A stretch of DNA of 64,000 nt from Paractinoplanes deccanensis (GTDB lineage Bacteria > Actinomycetota > Actinomycetes > Mycobacteriales > Micromonosporaceae): positions 1 through 64,000 of the forward strand of contig NZ_BOMI01000082.1 of the NCBI RefSeq assembly GCF_016862115.1, read 5' to 3'. Positions within the stretch are counted from its first letter, which is position 1. Each line of letters opens with the position of its first letter. Below the pieces are notes generated by a model that was not told the DNA's origin, did not search any database, and worked only from the letters and a program-made list of their open reading frames with translations. A program made the position numbers and the translations under genes. Below are positions 53,990-62,810 of the stretch, piece by piece.

Positions 53990-55177
53990 ATGCGGCTGAG
54001 ACACCCCTCCGGCCGGATCGTGCACCTCAGTTGTGAGATCGCCCCGCAGGCAGGCCACGCAGCGCCGGCGAGCGACGCCGGCCGCCCGGCCAACCCGGTA
54101 GGCAGATCGGCGAGCAATCTACCCGCCCTCGTGCGACAGCTCGACACCTACGGCGCGGTTCGTGCCCGGCTCGGCGCCGACGCCCTCGGCGTGAACCTCT
54201 GGCTTCCTCCCGCACTCGCCGCCGCCCTCGCCGCCGAGAGCCGCGCCCGCACCCGGCTTCGTGCCGAACTCGACGCCCGCCGGCTCGAAGTCGTCACGTT
54301 GAGCGGCGCGCCCTTCGCCGAGGGCGGCGGCGAGAAACCCGGCGAGAGCTCCGCCGGCAAGCCCGCCTGCAAGCCCGCCGACACGAGCGGCGGCAAACCC
54401 AAGCCTGATTCCATCGCGGGTGCCTCCCCCGCGGGCGCCTCCGCCGGCGTCGCTCCCCCCAACAGCGACGCGGCGGAGGCCGCCGAAAACAAAGCCGACA
54501 ACAAAGCCGAAAACAAAGCCGAGAACAAAGCCGACAACAAGGCCGCCTCGGACAAAGATCCGGACTGGACCGACCCCGCCCGCCGCGAATACACCCTCGA
54601 CCTGGCCCGCGTCCTCCTCGACCTCCTCGACGAGGACGCCGTCCGCGGCGCCGTCGGCACCATCGGCCTCGGCCGCCGCGAAGGCTGGGCGGAAGCCGAG
54701 GACAAGGCCGCCCAAGGCATCCTCCGCCGCCTCTCCCACGGCCTCGCCGATCTCGCCTGGCAGAGCGGCCGAGCCGTGCGCGTCGGCTTCCAGCCCGCCG
54801 AGGGCGACGTCCTCGACACCCCCGAGCAGACCGTCACCGCCCTCAGCCGCGTCGACAAGGACCGCCTCGGCATCTGCCTCGACCTCGGCCACTGCGAGCG
54901 CACCTGGGCCGACCCGGCCGCCGGCATCGAGGCCGTCACCGACGCGGGGCTCGCGATCATCGAGGTGCGCGTCGCCGCCGTGCCCGGAGCCACCACCGCC
55001 AAATGGCGCGCCGGCATCCGTCAGCTCTTCGGCAAGCAGGGCCCGCTCACCGAGAACCTCACCCTGATCAGCCGGACCCCCACCCCGGACCAGATCACGA
55101 ACGACGTCACGTACCTCCTCGCGGAGCTCGCCGCCCACGGCCTCCAGCCGGAAAACGAGCCTTGCGCCGCCCGCTGA
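53990..55177 (+). CDS. Degenerate EboE-like TIM-barrel protein with Lys/Asn-rich repeat insert
   Basis: The 395-residue protein resembles EboE-type metabolite traffic proteins (xylose isomerase-like barrels): MRLRHPSGRIVHLS at the start, then ARLGADALGVNLWLPPALAAAL and LRAELDARRLEVVTLSGAPF. The later part has DWTDPARREYTLDLARVL, VRVGFQPAEGDVLDT and RLGICLDLGHCERTW. The family motif after VHL and the GGFH-type motif are lost. Where a short loop is expected it has about 80 residues of low-complexity sequence ending in ENKADNKAENKAENKADNKA. The ATG at 53990 follows GGGGAGG. Activity is doubtful. Confidence 0.75.
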   Translation: MRLRHPSGRIVHLSCEIAPQAGHAAPASDAGRPANPVGRSASNLPALVRQLDTYGAVRARLGADALGVNLWLPPALAAALAAESRARTRLRAELDARRLEVVTLSGAPFAEGGGEKPGESSAGKPACKPADTSGGKPKPDSIAGASPAGASAGVAPPNSDAAEAAENKADNKAENKAENKADNKAASDKDPDWTDPARREYTLDLARVLLDLLDEDAVRGAVGTIGLGRREGWAEAEDKAAQGILRRLSHGLADLAWQSGRAVRVGFQPAEGDVLDTPEQTVTALSRVDKDRLGICLDLGHCERTWADPAAGIEAVTDAGLAIIEVRVAAVPGATTAKWRAGIRQLFGKQGPLTENLTLISRTPTPDQITNDVTYLLAELAAHGLQPENEPCAAR

Positions 55178-55333
55178 GCCGTCTAGAGTCAGTGGTGGCA
55201 TCGATGTGACGAGCGAGCCGGCATCCGGGAGGCGCAAACCCCGCCGGCTGTGCACGCCCGCCACAGCGCTGTCACCTGGGCGGCCTCCCTCGCCGCCTGC
55301 CTATCCATGGCTGCCCGAGGGAGAAGAACAGCA

Positions 55334-56341
55334 ATGGCACGTCCGATCACGCTCTTCACCGGCCAGTGGGCCGACCTGCCCTTCGACGAGGTGTGCCGGC
55401 TGGCGTCCGAGTGGGGCTACGACGGGCTCGAGATCGCCTGCTGGGGTGACCACTTCGAGGTCGACCGGGCGCTCGCCGAGCCCGACTACGTCGAACGCAA
55501 GCGCGAACAGCTCGCCAAATACAACCTCAAGGTCTTCGCGATCTCCAACCACCTCGTCGGCCAGGCCGTCTGCGACCACCCCATCGACGAGCGCCACCAG
55601 GACATCCTGCCGGCCGCGATCTGGGGCGACGGCGACCCCGAGGGTGTACGCCGGCGCGCCGCCGATCGCATGAAGGACACCGCCCGGGCCGCGGCGAAAC
55701 TCGGCGTCGACGTCGTCGTCGGCTTCACCGGGTCGTCGATCTGGCACACCGTGGCCATGTTCCCGCCCGTACCGCCGGCCATGATCGAACGCGGCTATCA
55801 GGACTTCGCGGACAGGTGGAACCCGATCCTCGACGTGTTCGACGAGGTCGGGGTGCGCTTCGCGCACGAGGTCCACCCCAGCGAGATCGCGTACGACTAC
55901 TGGACCACCCGGCGCACCCTGGAAGCCATCGGCGACCGGCCCGCGTTCGGGCTCAACTGGGATCCGTCCCACTTCGTGTGGCAGGAGCTCGACCCGGTCA
56001 ACTTCATCCTCGAGTTCAAGGACCGCATCTACCACGTCGACTGCAAGGACGCGAAGGTCCGCACCGGCGACGGCCGACGCGGCCGCCTCAGCTCCCACCT
56101 GCCCTGGGCCGACCTGCGCCGCGGCTGGGACTTCGTCTCCACCGGCCACGGCGACGTGCCGTGGGAGGACTGCTTCCGCGCCCTCAACGCCATCGGCTAC
56201 GACGGCCCCATCTCCATCGAATGGGAGGACGCCGGCATGGACCGCCTCGTCGGCGCCCCCGAAGCCCTGCAATTCGTCCGGCGGCTCGCGTTCGACGCCC
56301 CGTCGGCCGCCTTCGACGCCGCGTTCTCGTCCTCGTCCTAG
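55334..56341 (+). CDS. Sugar phosphate isomerase/epimerase family protein
   Basis: This 335-residue xylose isomerase-like TIM barrel has metal-binding residues suggested by [53 protein letters not shown] and the final [13 protein letters not shown]. Proteins of this group commonly accompany sugar ABC transporters and Gfo/Idh dehydrogenases such as those at 28-34 kb, acting as sugar or inositol isomerases/epimerases. Here it stands 21 kb away from that operon, 156 bp after the EboE-like gene. The ATG at 55334 follows GGGAGAAGAACAGC. Confidence 0.9.
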   Translation: MARPITLFTGQWADLPFDEVCRLASEWGYDGLEIACWGDHFEVDRALAEPDYVERKREQLAKYNLKVFAISNHLVGQAVCDHPIDERHQDILPAAIWGDGDPEGVRRRAADRMKDTARAAAKLGVDVVVGFTGSSIWHTVAMFPPVPPAMIERGYQDFADRWNPILDVFDEVGVRFAHEVHPSEIAYDYWTTRRTLEAIGDRPAFGLNWDPSHFVWQELDPVNFILEFKDRIYHVDCKDAKVRTGDGRRGRLSSHLPWADLRRGWDFVSTGHGDVPWEDCFRALNAIGYDGPISIEWEDAGMDRLVGAPEALQFVRRLAFDAPSAAFDAAFSSSS

Positions 56342-56348
56342 GCACGAA

Positions 56349-56380
56349 GAGGCCGCCCCGGGCACTTCCGGGGCGGCCTC
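56349..56380. terminator. Bidirectional terminator hairpin
   Basis: GAGGCCGCCCCGG (56349-56361) and CCGGGGCGGCCTC (56368-56380) form a perfect 13-bp stem with a 6-nt loop. It sits between the convergent isomerase-like and YtxH-like genes and probably serves both. Confidence 0.85.
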
Positions 56381-56390
56381 TCGCGAGAAC

Positions 56391-56711
56391 TCAGTACGAG
56401 CTACCGGTGGTCTTGCTGTTCGAAGCGGCGAGCGAGTCCGTCGGCGTCACATCCGACGTGCTCGAGGTGCTCGACGTGCTCGACGTGGTGTGCAGCTTCT
56501 CACCGATCTTCGACGACTGAAGCTTGTCCTTGCTCTCCGAGTAGAGCTTGTTGGCCTGCGCCTGGGCGACACCGGCGGCCTCCTGCACCGACGGGTGCTC
56601 CCACACCTTCTTGGCGTTGGCCCGGATCTCCTCGTACTTCTCCCGGCCGGCACGGCTGCCCAGGACGAAGCCCGCCGCGAGACCGGTGATGAACATCAGC
56701 TTTCCGCGCAT
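56391..56711 (-). CDS. YtxH-like small membrane protein
   Basis: The 106-residue protein has a short N-terminal membrane segment (KLMFITGLAAGFVLGSRAGREKYEEI), the usual start of YtxH-type stress-linked proteins. A helical region follows (EAAGVAQAQANKLYSESKDKL), then a Ser/Thr-rich tail with SSTSSTSSTS repeats. Exact function is unknown. The ATG at 56711 has GGAAGGAGCC upstream. Longer in-frame readings run through the tRNA-Asn region and are rejected. Confidence 0.85.
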   Translation of the reverse strand: MRGKLMFITGLAAGFVLGSRAGREKYEEIRANAKKVWEHPSVQEAAGVAQAQANKLYSESKDKLQSSKIGEKLHTTSSTSSTSSTSDVTPTDSLAASNSKTTGSSY

Positions 56712-56903
56712 GATGGCGGCTCCTTCCGTTCGTGACGACACGCATGCGTCGATGCGACCGCTCATACCCATCCTGCCCGCCCCGTACTCCTGCTGATCGC
56801 GATTCAGCCGGTAGCGGCGAGCCGGGGAACCCCTTCGCGAACCCCCGCACCCGTCATGTACTCTGTTCCCCGGCACCAAGCAGTACCGGTGGTGCTGAAG
56901 CAA

Positions 56904-56976
56904 TCCCCTGTAGCTCAATTGGCAGAGCAGCCGGCTGTTAACCGGCAGGTTATTGGTTCGAGTCCAATCGGGGGAG
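56904..56976 (+). tRNA. tRNA-Asn (anticodon GTT)
   Basis: A full cloverleaf is visible: the acceptor TCCCCTG/CGGGGGA, D-arm GCTC-GAGC, anticodon stem GCCGG-CCGGC with loop CTGTTAA, and T-arm ATTGG-CCAAT with TTCGAGT. The discriminator is G and no CCA is encoded. Length is 73 nt. Confidence 0.97.
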
Positions 56977-57252
56977 CGAGAAGTCCTAGGGCCACCCTGT
57001 CCGCAAAACGCGCGGACTGTGGTGGCCTTCTCTCTGTGCCTGCTCCGGGGCCGAGCCCCGGAGACCCCACGGTGTCGTGGTCGCTCTGGGCGGTTTGGTT
57101 GCGCTTTACCCCTTCTGTGCCTGTACGGGGCTGAGCACCGCAATGTGACCCGTCTGGCCGGTGGCGCCGATCGTGACCGGGTGAGTCACGCTCGCTTCGC
57201 GTCGCTGCGCCGGATTGAGCCGTTCCGCCGCGGGCTTTTCACAGACCCGCGC

Positions 57253-57765
57253 GACCAACCACGAGACGGCAACCGGCGCGCGGTCTCACCGGCTCAATGG
57301 GGCCGGCCGTCGGCGACTGCCGACCCGTGCGATCTACCAGGAGACGGCGGCCGTCAGTGACTGCCGATCGCGCGATCTACCGCGTGACGGCAGCCGGCGC
57401 GCGGTCTCACCGGCTTAACGGGGCGGCGGTCAGTGACTGCCGACCCGCGTGACCTACCGCGTGACGGCAGCCGGCGTGCGACCTCACCGGCTCAATGGGG
57501 CTGGCGGTCAGCGATCGCAGACCCGCGTGACCTACCGCGAGGCGGCAGCCGGCGTGCGACCTCACCGGCTCAATGGGGCTGGCGGTCAGCGATCGCCGAC
57601 CCGCGCGACCTACCGCGAGGCGGCAGCCGGCGCGCGACCTCACCGGCTCAATGGAGCTGGCCGTCAGCGATCGCCGACCCGCGCGACCTACCGCGAGACG
57701 GCAGCCGGCGCGTGACCTCACCGGCTTAGCGGGGCCGGCCGTCAGCAACCACCAACCCGCGCGAC
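57253..57765. repeat. 78-bp tandem repeat array
   Basis: Copies anchored on GACCTACCGCG or variants begin at about 57253, 57331 (truncated, 43 bp), 57374, 57451, 57529, 57607 and 57685. The last four are spaced exactly 78 bp. Each unit includes CTCACCGGCTCAATGGGG and GCCGACCCGCG. There are no spacers of unique sequence. The array begins about 280 bp after tRNA-Asn. Confidence 0.88.
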
Positions 57766-57944
57766 CGGCCTGGAATTGCCGATGGACCAACAACGAAGCG
57801 TGCCTGCGTGACCGATCTGCCCTGCCCGCACCACAGCGCGGCAGCGAACAACGACCCCAACGGCCGCAAGGGGACCACCCACGCCGACCCCGTTGCCGGC
57901 GGCGAGGGACCACCGACTGGCCGTCACCGGACACCACGCAAGGG

Positions 57945-58014
57945 GGAGGGCCGGGGGTGCGCACTCTCGACGTAAAAGTGCTCCTCAGTCGTGAGTGCGC
58001 ACCCCCGGCCCTCC
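57945..58014. repeat. Large inverted repeat (22-bp arms)
   Basis: A 22-base arm at 57945-57966, beginning GGAGGGCCGGGGG, is perfectly complementary to 57993-58014. The 26-nt loop contains GACGTAAAAGTG. As RNA this makes a very stable stem in either direction. It could be a terminator, a structured RNA or a mobile palindrome; no gene end lies close enough to decide. Confidence 0.8.
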
Positions 58015-58301
58015 ACCGTCAACCGCGAGAAAGCCCAACCCACCCAGCCGCAACGAGCCCCACCCCGCAAGCCCCGTTGGGCGGCCCCAGCCGACCATCC
58101 CGATATCCACAATCAGGGTTATCCACAGCCCATCAGCACGATCTTGCGATTGCGCACGACAATGACGCTGTCCGGGCGGGGGCCCCCTTTGGGAGGGCGG
58201 GCTGTGTGGGGACGCGGCTCAACCGGCGGGCTCGCGGAGAGCGCCGGCGCCCACAGCCACGGAAGAGTGAGGTGTAACGGCCCAGCCCCGCCACGCGCTG
58301 G

Positions 58302-58577
58302 TTGTGTGTGTCGACGTTGTTCGTTCGGGGAGAAGTTGACCTTGGCACAGTCGCTGTCCTGGAGGGAGATCTCGAACGCGCCATAGCTGAAGGCGGTGAC
58401 CTGACCGTCGACGTGTCCGCCCTCGACTTCGTCGACATGCCCGGACTGCACGCCTTGGCCCGGGCCGCCCGGCGGATGTCGGCCGAGGGGCGTCGCCTGC
58501 GTCTACGAAATCCCCAGCCCTACCTGCGCCGGCTTCTGAGCCTGCTCGAGCTGGACCATCTGATCGCCGAGGGCTGA
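58302..58577 (+). CDS. STAS domain protein lacking the phosphorylation-site serine
   Basis: This 91-residue single STAS domain resembles anti-sigma-factor antagonists (SpoIIAA-like). The pattern RGEVDLGTVAVLEGDLERAI, then LTVDVSALDFVDMPGLHALARAARRM, is clear. In regulated family members the FxDSxG position carries the Ser that the anti-sigma kinase phosphorylates. Here it reads VDMPG, so that Ser is replaced. It might bind its partner constitutively. The GTG start at 58302 is uncertain. It converges on the membrane protein next to the ECF sigma gene. Confidence 0.82.
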   Translation: MCVSTLFVRGEVDLGTVAVLEGDLERAIAEGGDLTVDVSALDFVDMPGLHALARAARRMSAEGRRLRLRNPQPYLRRLLSLLELDHLIAEG

Positions 58578-58593
58578 CGAACCCGAGGGCAGG

Positions 58594-59355
58594 TCACTTC
58601 TTGGGCCTCTTGCTCGGCGTGGTGGCTCGTGGCGCCGGGTGGGACGGGGTCGCCTTGGGCGATTTCGAGTTGCCTCGGGGCTTCGCCGTGGGGCTCGGCT
58701 CGTCCAGCCCGCAGTAGCCGGCGACCTTCTCCTCGCCGCCGGCCGCCGTGATCAGGTCGCGGCGGTCCCGGCCGTTCATCGGCTTGCCGCCCTCCGCCGC
58801 TGTCTGCCAGGCGTCGCACCACGCGCGCGTCTGAGCCGCCGTCGTGGCCGCCGGCCCCGGTGACCGCGCGGGTGACGGCGACGGCGTCGCCGATGTGGTG
58901 CGGGACGGGCTCGGCGGGGGCGGGGTGGGGCCTGTTCTCGGTGCCGGCACGCCGAGCACCGAGAACAGGCGGTGCGCCTGCTGCTGGACGCCGGAGGGGA
59001 GACTTCCGGTGCCCGCCGCCACGGCGGTGCCACCCGCGGCCAGGAGAACCGCTCCCGTCGCGGTGCTCACGACAATTCTCCTGGCCGAGGTGTGCACCTG
59101 GACACGAAGACGTCCCTTCGGTCTCGTGGTCAGCGCAGCACGGCGGCGCTGCGCGGCGAGCGCGGCGACCATCTCCTGCTCGTTGCCGAGTTCGCCCGCT
59201 GTCCCGGGCGCCCGGACGGCGTCGAGCAGATGGTCCAGTCCCGGGCTCTCCGGTCCGGCCCGATCGCCCGCAACCAGCCGGTCGGCCTCGTCGAGGCCGC
59301 GCCGGTGTGCTCGCCATGTACGCATCGCACCGAAGAGAGCGTCGCGAAGGCGCAT
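58594..59355 (-). CDS. Membrane protein paired with the ECF sigma factor (putative anti-sigma role)
   Basis: The 253-residue protein has a cytosolic helical part of about 90 residues (LRDALFGAMRTWRAHRRGLDEADRLVAG), one transmembrane helix near residues 92-112 and a Pro/Ser/Thr-rich outer region with short conserved AWCDAWQTAAEGG. It ends in a Lys/Pro-rich tail. It starts 4 bp after the sigma factor stop. This position and topology suit an anti-sigma factor, but the zinc anti-sigma signature HxxxCxxC is absent, so it would be of a different type. The ATG at 59355 is favoured. Confidence 0.8.
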   Translation of the reverse strand: MRLRDALFGAMRTWRAHRRGLDEADRLVAGDRAGPESPGLDHLLDAVRAPGTAGELGNEQEMVAALAAQRRRAALTTRPKGRLRVQVHTSARRIVVSTATGAVLLAAGGTAVAAGTGSLPSGVQQQAHRLFSVLGVPAPRTGPTPPPPSPSRTTSATPSPSPARSPGPAATTAAQTRAWCDAWQTAAEGGKPMNGRDRRDLITAAGGEEKVAGYCGLDEPSPTAKPRGNSKSPKATPSHPAPRATTPSKRPKK

Positions 59356-59359
59356 GCTG

Positions 59360-59956
59360 TTACACCTCCTCGATGGCGTGGCGGCGGGCACGCACCTGCT
59401 CGTCGGCGGCGAGGCGCCGCAGCCCCCGCATGGTGGCGATCCGCACCGCGCCCGGGCGCTTGCCCAGCACCCGGGCGGTGGTGGCGACGTCGAGCCCGGC
59501 CGCGACCCGCAACATGACCGCCTCCGCCTGGTCGATGGGGAGCTCCGCGATCCGGCTCAGCGCCCACGACGTCTCCGCGCCCTCGATCATCTCGGCGGCC
59601 GCGTCCCGGCCGGGCGGGCCCGCGTCGATCGTCTCGGCCGGGTCTTCGCGGCGCCGGCCGGCTCGCCGCAGCTCGTCGATGCCCCGGTGCCGGGCGATGC
59701 GGAACAGCCAGCCGCGGAAGGCTGCCGGGTCGCCGTCGAAGCGGTCGAGGTCGCGGGCCGCCTGGAGCCACGTTTCCGATGCCACGTCCTCGGCAGCGTC
59801 GCCGGCGACCACCCGCAGGTAGCGCAGGACCGCCGGGTTCAGCGCACGCCAGAGGACGGCGAAACCCCGCTCGTCGCCGACTCGTGCGGACGCGAGCGCG
59901 TCGGCGAGTTCGTCATCCGTCGGCAAGTAAGGCCCCCCGAAGCACAGAGGCAGCAC
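59360..59956 (-). CDS. ECF-type RNA polymerase sigma factor
   Basis: This 198-residue sigma-70 family protein has region 2 (FAVLWRALNPAVLRYLRVVAG, then AEDVASETWLQAARDL and AAFRGWLFRIARHRGIDELRR) and region 4 (AELPIDQAEAVMLRVAAGLD, then VATTARVLGKRPGAVRIATMRGLRRL). It should direct RNA polymerase to a small set of stress or surface genes. Two starts are possible: GTG at 59956, or TTG at 59926 behind a GGGGGG stretch. The second gives a more usual N-terminus. It is followed at 4 bp by a membrane protein. Confidence 0.92.
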   Translation of the reverse strand: MLPLCFGGPYLPTDDELADALASARVGDERGFAVLWRALNPAVLRYLRVVAGDAAEDVASETWLQAARDLDRFDGDPAAFRGWLFRIARHRGIDELRRAGRRREDPAETIDAGPPGRDAAAEMIEGAETSWALSRIAELPIDQAEAVMLRVAAGLDVATTARVLGKRPGAVRIATMRGLRRLAADEQVRARRHAIEEV

Positions 59957-59990
59957 GCTACCTGTCGATGGAACGGCGTCAAAACGGGCG

Positions 59991-61265
59991 TCACCCCGAG
60001 GGGGTTCCGGCGCCTTCCCGGGTGCGCAGGCCGTCCAGCGACCGTGCCACGGCGCGGTAGACCGGGTGGCCGCAGAGCACGCCCAGCGCCACGGCGATCA
60101 TCGAGGCGAGCGCGGCCAGCAGGTCCTGGGAGGCCTGGGCGGAGTCCTGGCCGAAGTACTCGGTCACGCCGATCAGGCTCAGCGCACCGGGCACGAGCAG
60201 CCAGAAGCCGGGCAGGAAGCTGACCAGGGCCGGCGGTCCGGAGGGCAGGCGTTCCACCAGGTACGCGACGACGGTCAGCACCAGGGCGCCGGCGAAGCCG
60301 CTGAGGTAGCCGCCCAGCAGCAGGTTCCCGACGTACTGGCCGATCCAGCCGGCGTAGAGCACCAGGCAGAGCCAGACCAGGGTGCCGCGCGGGGCGGAGT
60401 GGGCGAGATAGCTGCCGATGCCGACGATCAGGGCGCCCAGCCACGGCGCCCACGGGCCGATGGAGCTCCGGAGGGCCTCGATCTGGGAGCCGGCCTCCGG
60501 CAGCCCGACCGTCTGGGCGGCGCCGACGATGCCGAACGCGAGCAGCAGGAGCTGCAGTACGCCGGTGACCAGCCGGCTGGCACCGGTCACCATCTCGGCG
60601 GCGGAGATCTCGACCACCGCCATGGTCAGCATCGCGCCGGGCAGGAAGGTCGCCAGCGGCGCCACCATGGCCCGCAGGTCCGCGTCGGCCCAGCCGGTGT
60701 CGGCGAGCAGGAAGGTGATCGCCGCGACGGCGAAAGAGGCCACCACCGGCATGATCATCTGTACGCTGACCCAGCGCGCCCCGACGAGCTTGAGCGCGCC
60801 CACCATCGCGCCGAACAGGGTCGCGAGGAGCAGATCGCCCCACGTGGGCTTCAGCACCAGGCAGATGCCGCCGGTGAGCACCGCGTAGCTGACGATCTGC
60901 AGGACCGGGCGGAACCGGGCCCGCATGGCGATGATCCGCTCGACCTGGCGGATGCCGTCGGCGGGTGTGGTCTCCCCGCGCTCGGCGGCCTTGAGCAGCT
61001 CGTACAGCCGTGCGGTCTGGTCGAGGCGCAGCCCGCCGCGGAGCTGTTTCGTCGGTTCGAGGGTGGCGGGGCGGCCCGGTTCGAGCGAGACGACGAGGTA
61101 CGTGGGGAGCACGCTGACGCGGGCGTGCGGGGCACCGTAGACGGCGGCCACCCGCAGCAGGTGCTCCTCGATCTGGTTGACCGCCTCCCCGGCGGCGGTC
61201 AGAGCACTGCCCAGGTACAGCAAAAACTGCTGCACCTCGCGCCGTTCGTGCTGATCGTCCGCCAT
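59991..61265 (-). CDS. Threonine/serine exporter family membrane protein (ThrE-like)
   Basis: The 424-residue protein has an N-terminal cytosolic domain (FLLYLGSALTAAGEAVNQIEEHLLRVAAVYG) and about ten hydrophobic helices, matching the ThrE family with its DUF1212 and DUF3815 halves fused. Family members export threonine and serine, but many actinobacterial copies are untested. The region PVVASFAVAAITFLLADTGW and GALILIVGI-type repeats fit the fold. It is on the minus strand, 34 bp before the sigma factor's own start, and probably has its own promoter at 61266-61450. Confidence 0.92.
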   Translation of the reverse strand: MADDQHERREVQQFLLYLGSALTAAGEAVNQIEEHLLRVAAVYGAPHARVSVLPTYLVVSLEPGRPATLEPTKQLRGGLRLDQTARLYELLKAAERGETTPADGIRQVERIIAMRARFRPVLQIVSYAVLTGGICLVLKPTWGDLLLATLFGAMVGALKLVGARWVSVQMIMPVVASFAVAAITFLLADTGWADADLRAMVAPLATFLPGAMLTMAVVEISAAEMVTGASRLVTGVLQLLLLAFGIVGAAQTVGLPEAGSQIEALRSSIGPWAPWLGALIVGIGSYLAHSAPRGTLVWLCLVLYAGWIGQYVGNLLLGGYLSGFAGALVLTVVAYLVERLPSGPPALVSFLPGFWLLVPGALSLIGVTEYFGQDSAQASQDLLAALASMIAVALGVLCGHPVYRAVARSLDGLRTREGAGTPSG

Positions 61266-61457
61266 GCCCGCCGACGGTAGGCGCGGATCGTCCGGCGGGG
61301 ATCCTCCCGTGGGAGTGAGGCCGCGCCCGGCGGGGTATGGCTTGCTCTCGGGGAGTGCTCACGGGCGTACGACTGCCATGCGTGCCTGAATCGCCTGCCC
61401 GGACCACCCACCGCCGTTAGTCTGAGCATGCCTGGTTCGTCCCCTTGTGAGGTGCCC

Positions 61458-62726
61458 GTGTCGCAGCCAATTGAGGTGGACGTCGTCGTCGTCGGCGGCG
61501 GTCTCGCCGGCCTTTCCGCTGCTCGGAGGCTCGATCGCGCGGGCGTCGAATGGCTGCTCGTCGAGGCTTCCGACCGCATCGGCGGCCGCGTCACCACCGA
61601 CACCGTCGACGGCTGGCACCTGGACCGGGGCTTCCAGGTGCTCAACACGGCGTACCCCCGGGTGCCCGCCCTGGTCGACGTCGACGCCCTCGACATGCGT
61701 TATTTCACCCCGGGCGTGCTGGTACGCCGTTGCGGCGAACTCCACCGCCTGGAGAACCCGATCCGCGAGCCCCTGGCGGCGGCGTCCGCGCTCACCTCGG
61801 GCGTGGGCACGCTGAGCGACCGCCTCAAGTTCGCCGCCCTCGCCACCCGCTGCGCGACCCTGCCCCCGGCGAAACTGCTGGAGGCCCGCGAGACCACGAC
61901 CCAGGAGTTCCTCCGCAAGGCCGGCCTGTCCCACCGCATGATCGAGGAGGTCCTGCGCCCGTTCCTCTCCGGCGTCTTCGCGGACCGCTCCCTCGACACG
62001 TCGAGTCACGTCTTCGCGATGGTGCTGCGCTCCTTCGCCCGGGGCCGCATCGGCGTTCCCGCGGCGGGCATGGCAGCCTTCCCCGCGGCGATCGCCGGCC
62101 CGCTGCCGTACCCCCAGCTGCTGATCGGCGCCCGCACCCTCTCGGTGGGCCCCGGCATGGTCGTCACCGAGGGCGGCGAGATCCGCTGCCGAGCGGTGAT
62201 CGTCGCCACGGACCCACCGTCCGCCGCCGCCCTGCTGCCCGGCCTGCCCACCCCCGACATGCACGGCCTGACCACGTTCTACTTCGGCGCCGACCGGGCC
62301 CCCCTCAACGAGCCCACCCTCGTCCTGGACGGCGACCGCCGCGAGATCATCGCCAACACGGTCGTCGTCAGCAACGCGGCGCCCGAATACGCCCCCACCG
62401 GCAAGTCCCTGATAGCCGCGTCGGTGGTCGGCGTCTCGGCCCCCTCAAGCGCGTCCGAGGCAGTCATCCGCGTCGAGTTGTCCCGCCTCTACGGCGCCCC
62501 CACAGACGACTGGGAGCTGCTGGAGGTCATCAACATCCCGAACGCCTTGCCGGCGGCCCGCGTACCCCAGGCCATGCTCCGCAAGCCCGTAGACTTGGGC
62601 GACGGCTTGTTCGTGGCCGGCGACCACCGAGACAGCCCGTCGATCCAGGGCGCCCTGGCCGGCGGCTGGCGCACAGCGGGAGCGGTCCTGTCATGGCTGG
62701 GCGCCCGGGTAGGCGCGGGCCGCTAG
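61458..62726 (+). CDS. FAD-dependent amine oxidase-like oxidoreductase
   Basis: The 422-residue flavoprotein has the dinucleotide fold start VDVVVVGGGLAGLSAARRL, with the GG motif VEASDRIGGRVTTDTVDGWHLDRGF, which places it in the amine oxidase/protoporphyrinogen oxidase/phytoene desaturase group. The C-terminal FAD motif reads DGLFVAGDHRDSPSIQGALAGGW. The substrate cannot be told. The GTG at 61458 has GAGG about 5 bases upstream; the ATG at 61428 lacks a ribosome site. It diverges from the ThrE-like gene. Confidence 0.92.
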   Translation: MSQPIEVDVVVVGGGLAGLSAARRLDRAGVEWLLVEASDRIGGRVTTDTVDGWHLDRGFQVLNTAYPRVPALVDVDALDMRYFTPGVLVRRCGELHRLENPIREPLAAASALTSGVGTLSDRLKFAALATRCATLPPAKLLEARETTTQEFLRKAGLSHRMIEEVLRPFLSGVFADRSLDTSSHVFAMVLRSFARGRIGVPAAGMAAFPAAIAGPLPYPQLLIGARTLSVGPGMVVTEGGEIRCRAVIVATDPPSAAALLPGLPTPDMHGLTTFYFGADRAPLNEPTLVLDGDRREIIANTVVVSNAAPEYAPTGKSLIAASVVGVSAPSSASEAVIRVELSRLYGAPTDDWELLEVINIPNALPAARVPQAMLRKPVDLGDGLFVAGDHRDSPSIQGALAGGWRTAGAVLSWLGARVGAGR

Positions 62727-62810
62727 CCTCGCGCCGCCCGCGCCGGCGCCGGAGGCCCAGGAGATCGCTGGCTGTGAACAGGGCCCACGGGTTAGGATCG
62801 CCGCCGGTAA

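Larger units (their letters stand above)
56977..58301. other. Gene-poor region after tRNA-Asn
   Basis: Apart from the 78-bp array at 57253-57765 and the large hairpin at 57945-58014, I find no supported gene. Open frames across the array exist only because the repeat length is divisible by three. Their products are Arg/Pro/Ser-rich in every frame. Confidence 0.6.

Noticed and set aside
56904-57250. Attachment-site duplication of the tRNA-Asn 3' end
   Set aside because: I looked for a second copy of the T-arm/acceptor sequence downstream and found none in the window, so an integrated element at this tRNA is not supported.
57433-57729. Plus-strand ORFs through the same array
   Set aside because: Two frames are open at once with equally repetitive products, so neither is supported.
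57253-57765. Array read as a CRISPR locus
   Set aside because: Units are 78 bp, directly adjacent, without unique spacers or cas genes.
57407-57964. Minus-strand ORF of 185 codons through the 78-bp array
   Set aside because: It is open because the repeat length is a multiple of three; the product is repetitive Arg/Ser/Gly sequence with no ribosome site.
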